Below are positions 1 to 6,719 of a stretch of 64,000 bases of DNA, piece by piece. The position numbers and the translations under genes are program-made. The DNA lies in contig NZ_JADNRN010000003.1 in the NCBI RefSeq assembly GCF_015595035.1, forward strand, positions 680,325 through 744,324. The letters are read 5' to 3'. Below the pieces are notes generated by a model. It saw only the letters and a program-made list of their open reading frames with translations. It was not told the origin of the DNA and did not search any database. Source of the stretch: Marinibium conchae. Lineage in GTDB: Bacteria; Pseudomonadota; Gammaproteobacteria; Enterobacterales; Alteromonadaceae. Each line of letters starts with the position of its first letter. The stretch's first letter is position 1.

Positions 1-69
1 AGCGAAGCGAATGCCGTACTTAAAGTTGTCCCAGCGACCGGAGGGAGTGCGTTGATGCGATTGTTAGCA
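1..69 (-). repeat. attC site of cassette 15 (clipped)
   Basis: The R'' core (GTTAGCA on the + strand, 63-69) and the inner stem (GAGCGAAGCGAA-like start, CCAGCGACCG) match the other long attC sites of the array. The R' end lies beyond base 1, so only part of the site is present. Confidence 0.8.
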
Positions 70-101
70 CAGGTTGATTTAACTCGATTTTGATAAAACA
101 T
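1..101 (-). CDS. attC-spanning leader ORF (clipped)
   Basis: Reading leftward from ATG at 101, an ORF beginning MFYQNRVKSTCANNRINAL runs open through the attC to the window edge. It is preceded by AAGGAAG at Shine-Dalgarno distance and belongs to the family of attC-spanning leaders seen in 12 cassettes. Whether it is translated is an inference from frame and RBS conservation. Confidence 0.4.
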   Translation of the reverse strand, partial: MFYQNRVKSTCANNRINALPPVAGTTLSTAFAS

Positions 102-258
102 TTAGTGCTTCCTTGCGTTAACCATTTAGGTAAAACAATACTAGTTTGACGTTGATACTGCAATCGGTGGTCGGCAGCGGGAATCAGACATTATGCGCTC
201 GCGAACTCGAAAATGAGTTTCTGACAGAAAGATGGAAGTTCCTCTTGAAAGAACGAGC

Positions 259-675
259 TTACTCCTTTCTTAAACGCTTAATTGCCCATTTGCCATAGTT
301 TACTACAAAGTCCTTAGCTTCTGAGAGTGTTTCAGGGTATGGGATACTGTCATAACTTCCAGGAACCACTCTAATTTTCTGAAAAAGGAAGCCGTGGCTG
401 ACCAAATATTTTATCTTTTTCCATTGCATAGAATCACTTTTTTTAGGTGGCTTAAAGTTTCTACCTAAATTGAATGAGTCCTCTTTACAAATAGGGCAGC
501 TAATAACATCAGGGTAATCGCAAGGCGGCCTGTTAAAGTGTCGCATATTACTTGTTTTACAATTAAAACAGACAAACGACATAGAGTATTCTGGCCCTTC
601 AGGTTTTTTTGTCTTTTCAGGAATTTTCCTAGTGCCTGTCTGCCTTCGGATTTCCATTCTCACTTGCTTATCCAT
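259..675 (-). CDS. Cassette 15 gene: small zinc-ribbon-like protein
   Basis: This 138-residue protein is of unrecognised family. A CxxC pair near residue 36 (CFNC) and a second near residue 60 (CPIC) are spaced like a zinc ribbon; the N-terminus is Lys/Arg-rich and no signal peptide is visible. The ATG at 675 lies 6 nt after the TAG of the leader ORF that crosses the preceding attC, and no strong Shine-Dalgarno of its own is visible, so translational coupling is plausible. The stop codon lies at the edge of the conserved cassette-end module. It is a cytoplasmic cassette protein; metal and possibly nucleic-acid binding are inferred from the cysteine pattern only. Confidence 0.7.
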   Translation of the reverse strand: MDKQVRMEIRRQTGTRKIPEKTKKPEGPEYSMSFVCFNCKTSNMRHFNRPPCDYPDVISCPICKEDSFNLGRNFKPPKKSDSMQWKKIKYLVSHGFLFQKIRVVPGSYDSIPYPETLSEAKDFVVNYGKWAIKRLRKE

Positions 676-681
676 AAATTG

Positions 682-793
682 CTAACACCCTACATAACGG
701 GCAAATTTATGTGCGGCTGCTTTGAGCGAAGCGAAGGCCGTACGTAAATTTGTCCCAGCGACCGAAGGGAGTGCGTTGATGTATTTGTTAGCA
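682..793 (-). repeat. attC site of cassette 14
   Basis: Long-type attC. The R' core is GTTAGC (minus strand) at the left edge with CGTTATG-type L' next to it, and the R'' core complement GTTAGCA is at 787-793. The central stem is shared with most sites in the array. Confidence 0.9.
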
Positions 794-825
794 CCGGTTG
801 ATTTTACTCGATTTTGATTAAACAT
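682..825 (-). CDS. attC-spanning leader ORF
   Basis: A 47-codon ORF starts at ATG 825 behind AAGGAGG at good spacing, crosses the complete attC in frame and ends ARYVGC-stop, 6 nt before the start of the cassette 15 gene. An in-frame ATG also lies further upstream in the module. The function is probably to carry ribosomes through the attC hairpin to the next gene (inference). Confidence 0.45.
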   Translation of the reverse strand: MFNQNRVKSTGANKYINALPSVAGTNLRTAFASLKAAAHKFARYVGC

Positions 826-1002
826 TGAAAGCCTCCTTGCGATAACCATCTAGGTAAAACAATACTCGTTTGACGCTAATACTGCAATCGGTGTTTGGCA
901 GCGGGGAACAAACATTATGCGCTCGCGAACCCGAAATAAAGTTTCTGACAGAAAGATGAGGGTGACTCTTGAAAGAACGAGCTTTGCAAAATCATGCGTT
1001 AT

Positions 1003-1512
1003 CTATAACTCACCGCCCAGTGCAATTTCAATCGATTTTAATTTAGCCCCATCATTAGTAGCAAAGGTAAATAAAAAATGTGGCTCTAAAAAATTAGGCT
1101 GATCACAAAGATAAACCATTAACCTTTGCTTATTGGTATAGTCGATATTTAAAGTGTCTGTAACTTCTTTAAATGACATTCCTACTTTTATTCCGTATAC
1201 ACTGTCATGCTTTTCAGTGCTCGTTTTTATGTATGTGACACCACCAATATCAGCACTAAAAAATTCAATCCCTGGATAAAACAATGACTCTCCTGAATTC
1301 TGACCACTAGAGCCTTCGTCCGCGTCATACAATACTGAAGTTGGAAGTCCTAACTTATTTACTATAGTACTTTTTAAATCTCCTAGTTGGATATCTGCTA
1401 TTTCAGCAAGCCCGTTCTCAATGCATTTGTCGTCAGACTTGACGTAAGCCATTTGGTTAAAAGACGGTAATAAAACTACTAAAAAAACTATTACGCCACC
1501 CTTACCTAACAT
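1003..1512 (-). CDS. Cassette 14 gene: hypothetical exported protein
   Basis: This 169-residue protein is unrecognised. I chose ATG 1512, two bases after the TAG of the leader ORF crossing the preceding attC; a longer GTG reading would start inside the attC. Residues 1-25 are hydrophobic (VIVFLVVLLP core), consistent with a signal peptide or single membrane anchor, followed by a soluble domain with two well-separated cysteines (CIENG, YLCDQ). It is likely periplasmic or membrane-attached. The gene lies between an attC at its start and the conserved cassette-end module at its stop. Confidence 0.7.
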   Translation of the reverse strand: MLGKGGVIVFLVVLLPSFNQMAYVKSDDKCIENGLAEIADIQLGDLKSTIVNKLGLPTSVLYDADEGSSGQNSGESLFYPGIEFFSADIGGVTYIKTSTEKHDSVYGIKVGMSFKEVTDTLNIDYTNKQRLMVYLCDQPNFLEPHFLFTFATNDGAKLKSIEIALGGEL

Positions 1513-1513
1513 C

Positions 1514-1605
1514 GCTAACACCCCGCATAACCGGAGACATTGCGTGCAACCGCACGTAATGGCTTCCGAGCGAACGTAGTGAGTGCGTTGATGCGATTGT
1601 TAGGT
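1514..1605 (-). repeat. attC site of cassette 13 (92-bp variant)
   Basis: Core sites are GCTAACA (1514-1520) and GTTAGGT (1599-1605). The central stem differs from the 113-bp type and is 21 bp shorter, exactly seven codons, so the leader frame is kept. Confidence 0.88.
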
Positions 1606-1637
1606 TGCCAAATGTTTTTGCAGTGTTGATAAGACAA
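1515..1637 (-). CDS. attC-spanning leader ORF (variant)
   Basis: A 40-codon ORF starts at TTG 1637 behind GGAG (start of the form TCT-TAT-CAA, like the ATG-TTT-TAT-CAA leaders), runs through the 92-bp attC and ends SGYAGC-stop, 2 nt before the cassette 14 start codon. The frame is also open upstream to about 1733. Confidence 0.4.
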   Translation of the reverse strand: MSYQHCKNIWQPNNRINALTTFARKPLRAVARNVSGYAGC

Positions 1638-1902
1638 TACACACTCCGTTGCGATGTTTGAATTTTGCATTGATATTGAAAAGATACGCGATTTGCTTTG
1701 AAACAACAACTGATGCTGACCGGCGAAGACCAAACATCATGCGCCCGCGAACACGAAAAAAAGTTTCTAACAGAAAGATGAGCGTGACTCTTGAAAGAAC
1801 GAGCTTGCGCCAATGTGTCGCGACGGACTCTCATGTTTGATGGCGAAGACTAGACGACCCATGCTCGACTGTTTTTTGCTTTTAAGGTGTACTTTTTAGC
1901 AC
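1606..1902 (-). other. Cassette 13: gene-less cassette
   Basis: About 300 bp between two attC sites hold only the conserved cassette-end module and a short AT-rich lead-in; I see no gene-sized ORF with its own RBS apart from the leader. An ORF running antisense to the + strand through the module is open but is the same frame found as leftover in other modules. It could be an expression-only cassette or a decayed one. Confidence 0.6.
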
Positions 1903-1985
1903 CCTAACACCCCGCATAACGGGCATGAAAACCGCAGGTTTTTATGTCCTGCGCGAGCGTAGCGAGGTTAATGCGTTTGTTATGT
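1903..1985 (-). repeat. attC site of cassette 12 (83-bp variant)
   Basis: Core sites are CCTAACA (1903-1909) and GTTATGT (1979-1985). The stem (AAAACCGCAGG / CCTGCGCGAG) is unlike the common type. The site is 30 bp shorter than the common form, again a multiple of three. Confidence 0.88.
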
Positions 1986-2017
1986 TGCTTCGGTTTGATA
2001 CGGCTTTGATAAAACAT
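1904..2017 (-). CDS. attC-spanning leader ORF
   Basis: A 37-codon ORF starts at ATG 2017 behind AAGGAAA, with MFYQ start and ARYAGC-stop end, open through the 83-bp attC despite its different stem. It leads into gene-less cassette 13. Confidence 0.4.
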   Translation of the reverse strand: MFYQSRIKPKQHNKRINLATLAQDIKTCGFHARYAGC

Positions 2018-2211
2018 TCCATGTTTCCTTGCGTTAACCATTTAGGTAAAACAATACTCGTTTGATGTTGATACTGCAATCGGTGGTTGGCAGCGGGAAT
2101 CAAACATTATGCGCTCGCGAACCCGAAAAAAGTGGTCATACAGAAAGATGAGAGTACCTCTTGAAAGAACGAGCTTAGAATCAATTCACTAATGACCGCA
2201 ACAACCAATAT

Positions 2212-2631
2212 CTAATCGCTCCCCGCATCTGTGGGGTGAGTACTAGAGCCTCTCGTCGTACCTTTAGGTTTATCATAAAAGGGCTCATCAATATGAATTA
2301 TTTTGTCCAATGCATATTGTCTTAGTATATTTGAATCAAACTCAATCTTTGAACCAAAACATATTTTTGCAATTTGCATTCTTAGTTGTCGATAATCAAA
2401 GTCAGTATGCTCAAACCTAGTGTAAAAAGATTTAGCGTTACAGTGCGCAGCATAAAGCAAAGGTAGTGCTTTATAACGGCCTAGCTTTAATTGCTCTAAC
2501 ACGGTATCTACTTCAGTGAGCTCAAAGTAGTCTTTATTAGAGTATTGTTCGTTCAATAGTCTAGTGCTTTTAATCAATCTGGCATCAATGCCGAATCTGT
2601 CAACTAAGCTGCTTATCATTCCTTTAACCAT
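2212..2631 (-). CDS. Cassette 12 gene: hypothetical cytoplasmic protein
   Basis: This 139-residue protein is unrecognised. No signal peptide or membrane segment is visible; it is mixed helical with many Lys, Tyr and Leu. I chose ATG 2631, which overlaps the R' core of the upstream attC (GTTATGG) and the last codons of the preceding leader ORF; a second ATG at 2619 follows AAAGGA too closely. An N-terminal extension reading into the attC belongs to attC sequence rather than the protein. It may be a cytoplasmic cassette protein of a family specific to integrons. Confidence 0.7.
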   Translation of the reverse strand: MVKGMISSLVDRFGIDARLIKSTRLLNEQYSNKDYFELTEVDTVLEQLKLGRYKALPLLYAAHCNAKSFYTRFEHTDFDYRQLRMQIAKICFGSKIEFDSNILRQYALDKIIHIDEPFYDKPKGTTRGSSTHPTDAGSD

Positions 2632-2773
2632 AACACCCCGCATAACGGGCAAGTTTATGGGCGGACGCTTTGAGCGAAGCGAAGGCCGTACGTAAATTTG
2701 TCCCAGCGACCGAAGGGAGTGCGTTTATGCGATTGTTAGGTTGCTTGATGTTTTTGCGGTTTTGATTAAACAA
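2624..2773 (-). CDS. attC-spanning leader ORF
   Basis: A 49-codon ORF starts at TTG 2773 behind AAGGAGA (in-frame ATG further upstream), crosses the attC and stops at TAA 2624, overlapping the cassette 12 start codon (2631) by 8 nt. Confidence 0.45.
   Translation of the reverse strand: MFNQNRKNIKQPNNRINALPSVAGTNLRTAFASLKASAHKLARYAGCYG
2629..2741 (-). repeat. attC site of cassette 11
   Basis: Common 113-bp type with cores CCATAAC (left) and GTTAGGT (2735-2741). Confidence 0.9.
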
Positions 2774-2958
2774 TCCATGTCTCCTTGCGTTAACCATTTA
2801 GGTAAAACAATACTCGTTTTAGGCTGAGACAACAACTGATGGTTGGCAGCAAGAATCAAACATTATGCGCTCGCGAACACGAAAATTAGTTTCTGACAGA
2901 AAGATGAAGGTGACTCTTGAAAGAACGAGCAATTAAATAGCTCAACAATGCGTTGAAA

Positions 2959-3318
2959 TTATAAATTCCAACTGATTAACACTAAGTTAAAGATAGCCAA
3001 ACAAGTAGCCAGTGACACAACCCCTGCCGATTGTTTGTTATGTCCTATAGTTTTAAATCGCTTTATTTCAATTAGTGAAGCAATCGCAATAAAAAACACA
3101 GCCAAACCGATAAGAATAAAAGTCACCGTTTGATTATTCTGATAAAAAGGAATTGGCACTAACATTGGTCCTGTTGGGTTTTCTGCAAAAGGCTTGAAAA
3201 AAGGCCTAATAATATCAGTTAATATTCTACCGCCATTATTTTGCCGATATGAATAATCACCAAACAGCGTAAAAAGGAGCCCAGCAAGTAATAAAACAAG
3301 ACTTAAAACCCTACTCAT
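2959..3318 (-). CDS. Cassette 11 gene: small integral membrane protein
   Basis: This 119-residue protein has three hydrophobic segments (about residues 3-20, 64-83 and 98-116), the first perhaps an uncleaved signal. The loop between segments 1 and 2 is polar and probably outside the cytoplasm. The start ATG overlaps the R' core of the upstream attC (GTTATGAG). No family is recognised. It is the last cassette in transcription order before the module-containing block resumes; its own end carries the module, while its upstream neighbour (cassette 10) does not. Confidence 0.7.
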   Translation of the reverse strand: MSRVLSLVLLLAGLLFTLFGDYSYRQNNGGRILTDIIRPFFKPFAENPTGPMLVPIPFYQNNQTVTFILIGLAVFFIAIASLIEIKRFKTIGHNKQSAGVVSLATCLAIFNLVLISWNL

Positions 3319-3380
3319 AACACCAAATTAAGCGGCGTTGCCCGCTCTTGGCAATGTCCGCTTGAATTTTTTTGTTAGGC
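3316..3380 (-). repeat. attC site of cassette 10 (foreign type)
   Basis: About 65 bp, with cores CATAACA and GTTAGGC (3374-3380) and a stem built from CAAGCGGACATTGCC / GGGCAACGCCGCTT. It is unlike the 113-bp type, resembling short attC sites of mobile cassettes. Confidence 0.85.
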
Positions 3381-3389
3381 GTATTTATT

Positions 3390-3809
3390 CTAACTACCAT
3401 TGAATTTGGACTCTTGTTGAATCACATAGTATTTTGTATTCAATTTTTCTACCGATGATAAATCCTCGAATTGCTGAAGTAACAAATACCATTCATTAGT
3501 ATATTCGTCTACATAATAAGAGTGCTGCATATTTGCAAAAGAGATTTTGCTGTCGTCATATTTACCATGTAAAACTTCAAGAACATCAGCTTCATAAACA
3601 AACCATGTGCGCATCACTATGCAATCATTATCGGGGCATGACGTAGTAGAGTACTCAGTGTAGGCAACATCCTTTACTTTTACTACAAGCAACATTTGGT
3701 CTTGCGATACTTCAAATTTATTAACAATTGTCTGGTCAGGGCCATTATAACCATGGCTACAACCAGTTAAGAAAGCGAAAATCACTAAAAAAGGAAGAGC
3801 TTTCACCAT
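3390..3809 (-). CDS. Cassette 10 gene: putative lipoprotein
   Basis: This 139-residue protein has a lipoprotein signal peptide: hydrophobic core from residue 4 and lipobox LTGC with Cys17. The mature part has a conserved-looking CPDNDC pair and many aromatic residues and is predicted to be beta-rich. No family is assigned. There is no cassette-end module after it; the stop is followed within about 10 bp by a short attC. Export and lipidation follow from the signal; the role is unknown. Confidence 0.72.
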   Translation of the reverse strand: MVKALPFLVIFAFLTGCSHGYNGPDQTIVNKFEVSQDQMLLVVKVKDVAYTEYSTTSCPDNDCIVMRTWFVYEADVLEVLHGKYDDSKISFANMQHSYYVDEYTNEWYLLLQQFEDLSSVEKLNTKYYVIQQESKFNGS

Positions 3810-3811
3810 AC

Positions 3812-3876
3812 GCCTAACACCCGCTTAAGCGGTAAAAATTGCTCTTCATTTTTATCCGCTTGAAGCGTTTGTTATA
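3812..3876 (-). repeat. attC site of cassette 9 (foreign type)
   Basis: About 65 bp. Cores are CCTAACA and GTTATAT; the stem pairs CCGCTTAAGCGG-like arms around an AT-rich loop. The site overlaps the last codons of the cassette 9 gene. Confidence 0.82.
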
Positions 3877-4189
3877 TATCATGTTTTACCCCTGAGCTGT
3901 GCCAAATAACTGAGCTCCAGTTACTGTCTGAAATAGTAAATACAAGCATGATTTCTTTAGTGGTAATGTAATTCGGAGCGTTTAACTTCCTAAAAACAAC
4001 CCGTGAATACACAGGCTCGTCAAATGACTTTAGATCTTCAGTTGGACACATTTTACTATCAAGTTCTACGATCAAAGAATACCATCTAGAATCTGCAAAT
4101 ATACTTAACTTATCTCGCCATGCTTCAAAAGCATCGTCTAAAAATAACGAATGCACATACTCTGTTAATCTATTTTCTAATTCGTCCAA
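3872..4189 (-). CDS. Cassette 9 gene: hypothetical protein
   Basis: This 105-residue protein is unrecognised, acidic and without signal peptide or membrane segment. The chosen TTG start (4189) has GAGG 11 nt upstream; no in-frame ATG gives a comparable product. The stop codon falls in the R'' end of its attC. It belongs to the block of three module-free cassettes. Confidence 0.6.
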   Translation of the reverse strand: MDELENRLTEYVHSLFLDDAFEAWRDKLSIFADSRWYSLIVELDSKMCPTEDLKSFDEPVYSRVVFRKLNAPNYITTKEIMLVFTISDSNWSSVIWHSSGVKHDI

Positions 4190-4221
4190 TGACTAAACTA
4201 CCTCGATGGCTGACAATGATA

Positions 4222-4249
4222 TATAACGCCCCTTATTGGCTTGTTATAG
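4222..4249 (-). repeat. Very short attC-like site of cassette 8
   Basis: Core-like TATAACG and GTTATAG flank only about 14 bp of GC-rich centre (GCCAATAAGGGGC on the minus strand). Outer arms pair perfectly, but the L'/L'' boxes are hard to place. It is either a minimal or a deleted attC; it is the only candidate boundary between cassettes 8 and 9. Confidence 0.5.
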
Positions 4250-4648
4250 CTCTCGTTTCCACGGTAGATCTTTTGCTACTTTTACACCCTGATAATTACA
4301 GTTTATAAAAAATTCAAATTCCACGTCTTTGCCTTTAACTTGTACGCTACCAACAACCTCGTTGCAATCGTTGGTAAATTTAACGTACCTAAGAACATTG
4401 TTAATTTGTACTTTAGTGCCTTTAGGTAAAAGGGCTAATTGTTTTCCATTTGTACAACAATCTGATTGGCGCGCAAGCGTATTTTTAACAAAACTATAAT
4501 TGTGTTCGTTGCTCTCAAATAAAGCCATATCTTCCGTAAGATAAAAACTACCGGCAACATGTTCAGGATAATATTGAGACATGTTTTCAGTTTTTGCTGT
4601 ACACGCTGTAGTTAGCATGATTGATAACAAAACGAGAATTTTACGCAT
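4244..4648 (-). CDS. Cassette 8 gene: putative lipoprotein
   Basis: This 134-residue protein has a lipoprotein-type signal: MRKIL start, hydrophobic residues 4-12 and LTTAC lipobox (Cys16). The mature domain has an adjacent pair CC and further single cysteines (NDC, NC), suggesting disulfides in an SH3-like or small beta fold; no family is recognised. ATG 4648 follows AAGGAAA at good spacing, overlaps the end of the leader ORF by 8 nt, and its stop TAA lies inside the short attC. Confidence 0.72.
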   Translation of the reverse strand: MRKILVLLSIMLTTACTAKTENMSQYYPEHVAGSFYLTEDMALFESNEHNYSFVKNTLARQSDCCTNGKQLALLPKGTKVQINNVLRYVKFTNDCNEVVGSVQVKGKDVEFEFFINCNYQGVKVAKDLPWKREL

Positions 4649-4808
4649 ACTTTCCTTGAGAGCTATAACACCCTACATAACGGGCAGATTTATGTGCGGA
4701 CGCTTTGAGCGAAGCGAAGGCCGTACGTAAATTTGTCCCAGCGACCGTAGGGAGTGCGTTGATGTATTTGTTAGCACACGTTGATGCCACTCGATGTTGA
4801 TAGGACAA
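4641..4808 (-). CDS. attC-spanning leader ORF
   Basis: A 55-codon ORF from TTG 4808 behind AAAGGAG crosses the attC with the conserved VAGTNLRTAFASLKA segment. It reads past the R' site to TAA at 4641, overlapping the next gene's ATG (4648) by 8 nt. The frame is open upstream to 4904. Confidence 0.45.
   Translation of the reverse strand: MSYQHRVASTCANKYINALPTVAGTNLRTAFASLKASAHKSARYVGCYSSQGKYA
4664..4776 (-). repeat. attC site of cassette 7
   Basis: Common 113-bp type with cores TATAACA and GTTAGCA (4770-4776). Confidence 0.9.
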
Positions 4809-5263
4809 AACACACTCCTTTGCGATGCTTGAATTTTGTTTTGATGTTGAAAAGATACGCGATTTACTATGAAACAACAACTGATGTTGACTGGCGTGAA
4901 TCAAACATTATGCGCTCGCGAACACGAAAATAAGTGTCTGACAGAAAGATGAGAGTGACTCTTGAAAGAACGAGCTTGCGACAATGTGTCGCGACGGACT
5001 TCATTGTTTGATGGCGCGAATAAACAACGGATGCTCGCGAACATGAAACACAAGGTCTGACAAACTACGCAAGTAACAAGGAAAAAGCAGGAGCTTGTGA
5101 ATAAGCTAATGAGACAACGACCAAACAAAAGTGCGCTCGCGACCCTAGAATCAAAGTACTAACGAAGAAAGACGAAAAGACATTTGGGTCTGTTGCATTT
5201 AACTTGCACTAGTGATTTTGACTTGTTTTGAATTTAACTGAAATCCAGTTTGCTTTTTAACAC
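4777..5263 (-). mobile_element. Cassette 7: gene-less cassette, near-duplicate of cassette 5
   Basis: About 490 bp without a convincing gene, nearly identical by eye to 6150-6636. It contains the module plus two more degenerate copies of the module's GCTCGCGAAC-containing segment (near 4913, 5032 and 5132). A 75-codon TTG-start frame (4901-5128) is open in both copies, but most changes between the copies alter the amino acid and it lacks a good RBS, so I do not call it a gene. Confidence 0.6.
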
Positions 5264-5376
5264 GCTAACACCCCGCATAACGGGCAAGTTTAAGTGTGGA
5301 CGCTTTGAGCGAAGCGAAGGCCGCACTTAAAGTTGTCCCAGCGACCGAAGGGAGTGTGTTGATGCGATTGTTATGT
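5264..5376 (-). repeat. attC site of cassette 6
   Basis: Common 113-bp type with cores GCTAACA and GTTATGT (5370-5376). Confidence 0.9.
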
Positions 5377-5408
5377 TGTTTCGGTTTGATGCGATTTTGA
5401 TAAAACAT
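5265..5408 (-). CDS. attC-spanning leader ORF
   Basis: A 47-codon ORF from ATG 5408 behind AAGGAAA starts MFYQNRIKPKQHNNRINT and ends ARYAGC-stop inside the R' core. It leads into gene-less cassette 7. Confidence 0.42.
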   Translation of the reverse strand: MFYQNRIKPKQHNNRINTLPSVAGTTLSAAFASLKASTLKLARYAGC

Positions 5409-5582
5409 TCCATGTTTCCTTGCGTTAACGATTTAAGTAAAACAATACTCGTTTGAATCTGATTCATCAACTGATGGTTAGTAGCGTGAACCAAACATTA
5501 TGCGCTCGCGAACCCGAAAAAAACTCATTAAAAACTGATGAGAGTGACTCTTGAAAGAAAGAGCTTTCTCCATAGTCGTTTG

Positions 5583-6017
5583 TTATGTGTCGCACTTAAA
5601 GCTTCCATCTTCTTCCATTTCAAAATAAATTCTAGAGTTGTATTCCTTGATGTAAAGTAATGCGATAGCGGAGAACTTTCTATACTCGTAGGAAATTGTA
5701 TAATTCGGTGAATAACCGGCTCCATCAATCAACCTAACATTTGACAACACCTGCTCTCTATTTGCTGACAACTTACGCCAATCTGGACAAAAACTTTCAT
5801 ATACTGGAACAGAATAACGGTGATGAAGCTTAAAAGCGTAAAAACGTATATCGCCGCTCTTAATAGCATTCATCGCATCCTCGTTTGGGTTTGCATCATT
5901 TAGCCACCCTAGCATTGCTCTAGCTTCTTTTGCTTTTGCATCGAAAGGCTCGGGACGATTACATCCAGTGAAAACTAGCAAAATGAATATAAAAACTACA
6001 AACCTAAAAGAACTAAT
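5583..6017 (-). CDS. Cassette 6 gene: putative lipoprotein, non-standard start
   Basis: The frame encodes a lipoprotein-like protein with lipobox FTGC and a soluble domain of about 125 residues of unknown family. The first standard start (TTG 5981) would leave only six residues before the cysteine, too short for a signal peptide. The frame is open upstream to 6020 and encodes a proper signal (SSFRFVVFIFILLVFTGC), so I place the start at ATT 6017, 8 nt behind GGGGAG; AUU initiation is known for infC. Alternatively the start region is damaged. The leader ORF of the preceding attC ends 14 nt upstream. Confidence 0.55.
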   Translation of the reverse strand: MSSFRFVVFIFILLVFTGCNRPEPFDAKAKEARAMLGWLNDANPNEDAMNAIKSGDIRFYAFKLHHRYSVPVYESFCPDWRKLSANREQVLSNVRLIDGAGYSPNYTISYEYRKFSAIALLYIKEYNSRIYFEMEEDGSFKCDT

Positions 6018-6031
6018 AACTCAAACTCCCC

Positions 6032-6181
6032 TTACACATAACACCCTACATAACGGGCAGATTTATGTGCGGCTGCTTTGAGCGAAGCGAAGGCCGTACG
6101 TAAATTTGTCCCAGCGACCGAAGGGAGTGCGTTGATGTATTTGTTAGCACACGTTGATGCCACTCGATGTTGATAGGACAA
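6032..6181 (-). CDS. attC-spanning leader ORF
   Basis: A 49-codon ORF from TTG 6181 behind CGGAG carries the conserved INALPSVAGTNLRTAFASL segment and ends at TAA 6032, with GGGGAG for the next gene immediately after it. Confidence 0.42.
   Translation of the reverse strand: MSYQHRVASTCANKYINALPSVAGTNLRTAFASLKAAAHKSARYVGCYV
6036..6149 (-). repeat. attC site of cassette 5
   Basis: Common type with cores ACATAACA and GTTAGCA (6143-6149). Confidence 0.9.
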
Positions 6182-6636
6182 AACACACTCCGTTGCGATG
6201 TTTGAATTTTGTTTTGATGTTGAAAAGATACTCGGTTTCGTCTGAAACAACAACTGATGTTGACCAGCGGGAATCAAACATTATGCGCTCGCGAACTCGA
6301 AAATAAGTTTCTGACAGAAAGATGAGGGTACCTCTTGAAAGAACGAGCTTGCGCCAATGTGTCGCGACGGACGTCATTGTTTGATGGCGCGAATAAACAA
6401 CGGATGCTCGCGAACATGAAACACAAGGTCTGACAAACTACGCAAGTAACAAGGAAAAAGCAGGAGCTTGTGAAGAAGCTAATGAGACAACGACCAAACA
6501 AAAGTATGCTCGCGACCCTAGAATCAAAATACTAACGAAGAAAGACGAAGAGGCACTTGGGTCTGTTGCATTCAACTTATACTAGTGATTTTGACTTGTT
6601 TTGAATTTAACTGAAATCCAGTTTGCTTTTTAGCAC
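6150..6636 (-). mobile_element. Cassette 5: gene-less cassette, near-duplicate of cassette 7
   Basis: Second copy of the roughly 490-bp gene-less cassette, with the same three degenerate module segments. The two copies are separated by a cassette with a gene (cassette 6), as expected if an excised cassette was copied and reinserted, or if a segment of the array was duplicated. Their flanking attC sites differ (83-bp type upstream here, 113-bp type upstream of cassette 7). Confidence 0.6.
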
Positions 6637-6719
6637 GCTAACACCCCGCATAACGGGCATGAAAACCGCAGGTTTTTATGTCCTGCGCGAGCGTAGCGAG
6701 GTTAATGCGATTGTTATGT
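6637..6719 (-). repeat. attC site of cassette 4 (83-bp variant)
   Basis: Same variant stem as 1903-1985. Cores are GCTAACA and GTTATGT (6713-6719). Confidence 0.88.

Noticed and set aside
1502..1834. 110-codon ORF through the module and attC of cassette 13
   Set aside because: It is in a different frame from the conserved leader and has no RBS; openness follows from module composition.
4901..5128. 75-codon hydrophobic ORF present in both gene-less cassettes (also 6274-6501)
   Set aside because: TTG start without a clear RBS; most differences between copies change the amino acid, and half of it is the general module sequence read in another frame.
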